From the IMG/VR virus record IMGVR_UViG_3300031669_000200, positions 1 through 27,222 of that record: a DNA stretch of 27,222 nucleotides. The stretch is one strand, 5' to 3'. This DNA comes from a virus. The notes under the pieces were generated by a model that ran no database searches, was not told the origin of the DNA, and saw only the letters and a list, made by a program, of their open reading frames with translations. Below, one piece after another: positions 25,025 to 27,222 of the stretch. A program made the translations under genes and the position numbers. Each line of letters starts with the position of its first letter. Position 1 is the first letter of the stretch.

Positions 25025-25201
25025 TTATTTTTTCTCCTTATTGTTGTTTTTTTCAATATCTTCCATTATACCAACACCTACTTGTTGATTTAAAGTCTCT
25101 GAATGATATTTACAGCATTTGGCACACTTATATAAAACATAAGTGAAAGTTAAGCCTGCATCTTTTGCCCAAATAACTCTCCAATCATGATTACAAAACA
25201 T
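25025..25201 (-). CDS. Mini zinc-ribbon protein (58 aa)
   Basis: A small ORF not explained by any neighbour. The protein begins MFCNHDWRVIWAKDAG and continues FTYVLYKCAKCCKYHSET, so C3 and H5 with C26, C29 and C30 can form a zinc-ribbon-like site (C-x-H near the start, C-x-x-C-C later). Small phage proteins of this type are common and of unknown role, perhaps binding nucleic acid or a host enzyme. A weak AGTAGG lies upstream of ATG 25201. The C-terminus is charged and carries the Shine-Dalgarno sequence of the next gene. Confidence 0.75.
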   Translation of the reverse strand: MFCNHDWRVIWAKDAGLTFTYVLYKCAKCCKYHSETLNQQVGVGIMEDIEKNNNKEKK

Positions 25202-25224
25202 TCTATTTACCTACTATTAACTTA

Positions 25225-25425
25225 TTATATATTAAATATTCTTCTAATTATATATCCCCGACTATAGCTTGTTACAAAAAAAATAATAGTAGATACAGTC
25301 GCTAACTGACTTTTGTTTAAAAAATCTAAAACAGGAAAAATATAATAAACTATCAGCCAGCCTATGATTATTCCCACAACTTGATTAACTATAATTTCTA
25401 AATGACTTTTTATTTTTGTTTGCAT
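25225..25425 (-). CDS. DUF7220-like small two-TM membrane protein
   Basis: A 66-aa protein with two hydrophobic helices (VGIIIGWLIVYYIFPVL and LATVSTIIFFVTS) and a basic tail ending SYSRGYIIRRIFNI. The order ANQVVG-like start, FPVLDF turn and S-x-x-R-x-Y-x-x-R-R-x-F end matches a widespread small phage membrane family known as DUF7220. Function is not established; it is often placed among lysis or early accessory genes. AAAAGGATAAT precedes the ATG. Confidence 0.75.
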   Translation of the reverse strand: MQTKIKSHLEIIVNQVVGIIIGWLIVYYIFPVLDFLNKSQLATVSTIIFFVTSYSRGYIIRRIFNI

Positions 25426-25447
25426 ATATTATCCTTTTTAAAATTCA

Positions 25448-25642
25448 TTATGTAAAACAAGCCCAAAAATCTTCATCCTCAAAAAATCCTAAATCTTCTA
25501 GCTTTTTAATGTCTTTATCATCAGTTATTAAGTCTATATCACACAACCATACAATATCATGTCCTGATGCAATAGTAGCATTATCATCTTTTACATATTT
25601 CTTAATTATTTCTAAACCCTCTATGAATTTTTTTATTTTCAT
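25448..25642 (-). CDS. Unknown conserved-type acidic phage protein (64 aa)
   Basis: The sequence starts MKIKKFIEGLEIIKKYVKDD, followed by SGHDIVWLCDID and a LGFFEDEDFWACF end. This layout (a helix with GL-x-I-I-x-K-Y, a GHD segment, a final D-E-x-x-W) is seen in short, function-unknown phage proteins I recall only as hypothetical. No membrane or zinc motif. It lies 25 bases from the tRNA-like gene and 22 bases from the DUF7220 gene and is on the same strand, so it probably belongs to the cluster. Confidence 0.7.
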   Translation of the reverse strand: MKIKKFIEGLEIIKKYVKDDNATIASGHDIVWLCDIDLITDDKDIKKLEDLGFFEDEDFWACFT

Positions 25643-25666
25643 TTTCTTTGCCTCATTTTTTAAATT

Positions 25667-25770
25667 AGCTGTGGCAGGACTCGAACCTGCGAAGCTCTCG
25701 CCGACTCAGGCGACGCCATACCAACTTGGACTTATTGTTTTTATTAACCCGTCTACTCTGCCACACAGCT
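25667..25770 (-). tRNA. tRNA-like gene with abnormal internal architecture, isotype unassigned
   Basis: Read on the minus strand, AGCTGTG at the 5' end pairs fully with CACAGCT at the 3' end (7 bp), and GCAGG TTCGAGT CCTGC forms a textbook T arm. A TCGCC-TGAGTC-GGCGA hairpin (6-base loop) precedes it. The element is 104 nt, longer than usual type I (about 76) or type II (about 85-90) tRNAs. Two D-arm-like stretches are visible: GGCAGAGTAGACGG near the acceptor and GTCCAAGTTGGTATGGC about 30 nt later. I could not fit a 5-bp, 7-base anticodon arm, so no isotype is given. It might hold an insertion of about 25-30 nt or be a fused remnant. No CCA is encoded. Confidence 0.6.
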
Positions 25771-26035
25771 AATTATCCATTATTAAAATAAAATAATCTT
25801 CAAATCTTATATTTTCACTAGATAATCCATGTGTTTTTATAAAGCGTTTTGCTTCTTTTTTAGTGTCAAAATATTCAGTTCCACTTATCCCAATATTAAC
25901 AATATATGTGCATTTATATATTATATTAAAATATTTATATTTTTGTTTTTCTTCATCAGTTGCATACTATAATGCTTCTTTACTAAAATAATTTTTTAAA
26001 GAAACACTATCTTTTGATAATATTCTTTTTTTCAT
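25769..26035 (-). pseudogene. Gene interrupted by an in-frame TAG
   Basis: From ATG 26035, with strong AAGGAG upstream, the frame encodes MKKRILSKDSVSLKNYFSKE and two more residues before TAG at 25967-25969. The same frame then stays open for another 65 codons (YATDEEKQKYKYFNIIYKCT, GISGTEYFDTKKEAKRFIKT, SSENIRFEDYFILIM) to a TAG that overlaps the 5' end of the tRNA-like gene by two bases. No start codon follows the first TAG until the very end, so the downstream part cannot be initiated alone. It is most simply a nonsense mutation, for example CAG to TAG, in an 88-aa protein. Readthrough or a sequencing difference are alternatives. Confidence 0.7.
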
Positions 26036-26107
26036 TTTTAGTCTCCTTGATAATTTTTATTTATTATAACATTTTATATAAAATAAATCAACAAAATAAA
26101 ACCGTTA

Positions 26108-26758
26108 CTAATTTTTTAATATTTTTATAGATGATGGATAATTAACTAATTGATATAATTCGTTACACAAAGATCCATTGTATATAACAGTATTTTTATA
26201 TTTAACAGGTTCAGGCTTATCTTGGTGAATATGCCCACAAATAATATATTTAGGTGCTATTTCATCCTCGTCAAGCATCTTTTTTAATATTTCACAACCA
26301 ACTTCTTCTCCTTTAGAAGTTTTATCTAAAATTTGATAAGGTGGTGCATGTGTTATTAAAACATCTACATCTTTTGGAATATTATTAAATTTCTTCTCAC
26401 GTCTTTTTTCGTCTGCCATAAAAGCCCAATTATTAAATGGCTTGCTCCAAGGCGTTCCGTAAAACTTAACTCCATCAATAACTACTTCCATATCTTCTAA
26501 ATATACAATATCATCTTCTAATAAAATCATTTTTGTTATTGCTAATTCTTGAAAACAAACATCATGATTTCCTGCTACAACTATTATATTTTTATATTTA
26601 TATTTTATTTTGTTTAATTCATTTAAAACTATATAGAATTCACCAAAAGATCCACTCTTTAATATATCACCAGCGATTATAAGCACGTCTCCTGAGGGTA
26701 AATTTAGTTCGTGCAATGGTTTAATCATATGTGTATCTGAAATAGCTATTATTTTCAT
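26108..26758 (-). CDS. Calcineurin-like metallophosphoesterase, MPPED-type
   Basis: A 216-aa enzyme with all metal-binding motifs in order: D8-x-H10, G30-D31, G63-N-H-D66, T136-H137 and G175-H-I-H178. The segment GTPWSKPFNNWAFM at 101-114, the LITHAPP strand and the VGCEILKKMLDE helix before KYIICGHIH match the MPPED1/2 (239AB) branch of class III phosphodiesterases, which hydrolyse cyclic nucleotides or similar phosphodiesters. A phage copy could remove a signalling nucleotide or help in RNA or nucleotide turnover; the substrate is not visible. The ATG has AAAAGGAA upstream, inside the end of the preceding gene. It lacks membrane or secretion signals, so it acts in the cytoplasm. Confidence 0.9.
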   Translation of the reverse strand: MKIIAISDTHMIKPLHELNLPSGDVLIIAGDILKSGSFGEFYIVLNELNKIKYKYKNIIVVAGNHDVCFQELAITKMILLEDDIVYLEDMEVVIDGVKFYGTPWSKPFNNWAFMADEKRREKKFNNIPKDVDVLITHAPPYQILDKTSKGEEVGCEILKKMLDEDEIAPKYIICGHIHQDKPEPVKYKNTVIYNGSLCNELYQLVNYPSSIKILKN

Positions 26759-26761
26759 ACT

Positions 26762-26974
26762 TTATTGATTCCTTTTGTCTATAGATACTTGTATTAAATG
26801 TTTATAATCTTCTAAATTTTCACATTTATAAATATCTTCAAGTTTTAAATATATTCCTAATTTTTCTTTATCTTCAAAATATTTAAGTCTTTCCTTCTGC
26901 ATATATATAAAATTCGTAATAAAAATATTACTTTTCTTAAAGTTATACAAAATATTGTTAAACATTTCATCCAT
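26762..26974 (-). CDS. Unknown small helical protein (70 aa)
   Basis: Encoded just upstream of the phosphoesterase with a strong AAAGGAG. It is predicted mainly helical and rich in aromatic and lysine residues (MDEMFNNILYNFKKSNIFIT, MQKERLKYFEDKEKLG, EDYKHLIQVSIDKRNQ). No motif recognised. The short gap of 3 bases to the phosphoesterase gene suggests they are co-transcribed and perhaps coupled, and a -10-like TATACT lies 25 bases upstream of the ATG. Confidence 0.65.
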   Translation of the reverse strand: MDEMFNNILYNFKKSNIFITNFIYMQKERLKYFEDKEKLGIYLKLEDIYKCENLEDYKHLIQVSIDKRNQ

Positions 26975-26998
26975 AATAATTTCTCCTTTAATTAAAAA

Positions 26999-27004
26999 AG
27001 TATA
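26999..27004 (-). promoter_or_regulatory. -10-like TATACT upstream of the minus-strand cluster
   Basis: On the minus strand TATACT at 27004-26999 is followed by a T-rich start region and the AAAGGAG of the 70-aa gene, with the ATG 25 bases downstream. No convincing -35 is seen at 16-18 bases. It might be the promoter of the cluster reading leftward, but in AT-rich DNA such matches are frequent. Confidence 0.3.
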
Positions 27005-27057
27005 TGGCAGTCTTTTAAATTTTGACTTTTAAACCCTTAACGATACCAATTCCAGAA

Positions 27058-27110
27058 CAAGGACGAACCTTGAACCTATCGCATCCATGTTAAGCTGAAT
27101 GTGGGAATGC
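27058..27110 (-). other. Two adjacent hairpins downstream of the RRXRR fragment
   Basis: GCATCCAT at 27081-27088 pairs imperfectly with the GTGGGAATGC region at 27101-27110. Next to it CAAGG at 27058-27062 pairs with CCTTG at 27068-27072 around a 5-base loop. The stretch 26975-27089 has no gene I can support. The folding suggests a structured RNA or an element end, possibly related to the truncated IscB-like gene, but no RNA family can be named from this. Confidence 0.3.
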
Positions 27111-27222
27111 CTTACGACTATACTTTAAGTATTTTAATAAACTAAAATTCATTGTGAATGGTGATCTATTGACAACCTTTGCTTTGCCTTCCTTCAGCAA
27201 ATGCTTGGCTTTAGTTGGCTTG
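27090..27222 (-). pseudogene. RRXRR-domain (IscB-like) fragment, 5' end beyond the window
   Basis: On the minus strand a frame open to the right edge encodes KPTKAKHLLKEGKAKVVNRS followed by PFTMNFSLL and 14 more residues, then TAA at 27090-27092. The pattern K-A-x-x-L-L-K-x-G-K-A-K-V-V-x-R-x-P-F-T is the RRXRR domain found at the N-terminus of IscB and related HNH proteins of IS200/IS605-type elements. The usual RuvC and HNH parts are missing because the frame stops about 15 residues after the domain. Only about 20 residues are expected upstream beyond the window. It is a truncated or degenerate copy, or a stand-alone RRXRR protein. Codon use is less AT-rich than nearby genes. Confidence 0.65.

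Noticed and set aside
25667-25770. Amber-suppressor tRNA that could read the TAG in the adjacent gene
   Set aside because: No CTA in an anticodon-like position could be found, and other genes in the window use TAG as a normal stop.
25416-25772. Plus-strand 118-codon frame over the tRNA-like gene
   Set aside because: Its middle is the usual antisense translation of a tRNA T-arm region (AGLEPAKLSPTQAT), and it overlaps two minus-strand genes.
1-27222. CRISPR array, defence island, integrase or attachment site
   Set aside because: No array of short direct repeats with spacers, no recombinase, and no restriction, toxin or abortive-infection gene could be recognised.

Overview
The window is about 24.5 kb of the virion-structure region of an AT-rich contractile-tailed phage (or prophage), followed by about 2.7 kb of short genes on the opposite strand. 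The standard bacterial code fits: TAA, TAG and TGA all end genes. The host cannot be fixed from the sequence. The very low GC, the Shine-Dalgarno starts and the fibre style (repeated G-I-G-x-x-x-P motifs behind signal peptides) are only weakly suggestive of an AT-rich, Gram-negative, possibly Elusimicrobia-like host.

Plus strand, 1-4.6 kb is the head and neck: the tail end of a gene that may be the prohead protease, an HK97-fold major capsid protein followed by a strong hairpin terminator, a likely capsid decoration protein, an acidic repeat protein, a small secreted-type protein, a gp6/phiE125-gp8-like connector, a head-closure protein, a gp10-like tail-completion protein and a tail-terminator candidate.

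5.7-16.9 kb is a Mu-type contractile tail module in canonical order: sheath (L), tube (M), tail assembly chaperone with a -1 frameshift at T_TTT_TTG, tape measure, DNA-circulation protein (N), hub (P/gp44), spike (gp45), gp46, baseplate J (gp47) and gp48. The gp48 homologue carries a large N-terminal NHL beta-propeller. Genes overlap or abut, many through TAATG or ATGA junctions.

16.9-23.2 kb is host recognition: a fibre, its probable assembly chaperone, small virion-like proteins, a CBM5/12-like adhesin and two large fibre or spike proteins that both begin with signal peptides. 23.2-24.5 kb has a good promoter candidate, then DUF5675, a one-TM coiled-coil protein and DUF1353, possibly the exit or lysis cassette.

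24.5-27.2 kb, minus strand, contains a 12-bp inverted repeat, a micro-lipoprotein candidate, a mini zinc ribbon, a DUF7220 membrane protein, small unknowns, a tRNA-like gene of odd architecture, a gene broken by an in-frame amber codon, an MPPED-like metallophosphoesterase and, at the right edge, the RRXRR domain of an IscB-like protein that ends prematurely.

The best leads are the propeller-gp48 fusion, a small beta module that seems to recur inside three unrelated structural proteins, the three signal-peptide proteins in a virion operon, the abnormal tRNA and the truncated RRXRR fragment. I found no defence island, CRISPR array or clearly new multi-gene system.
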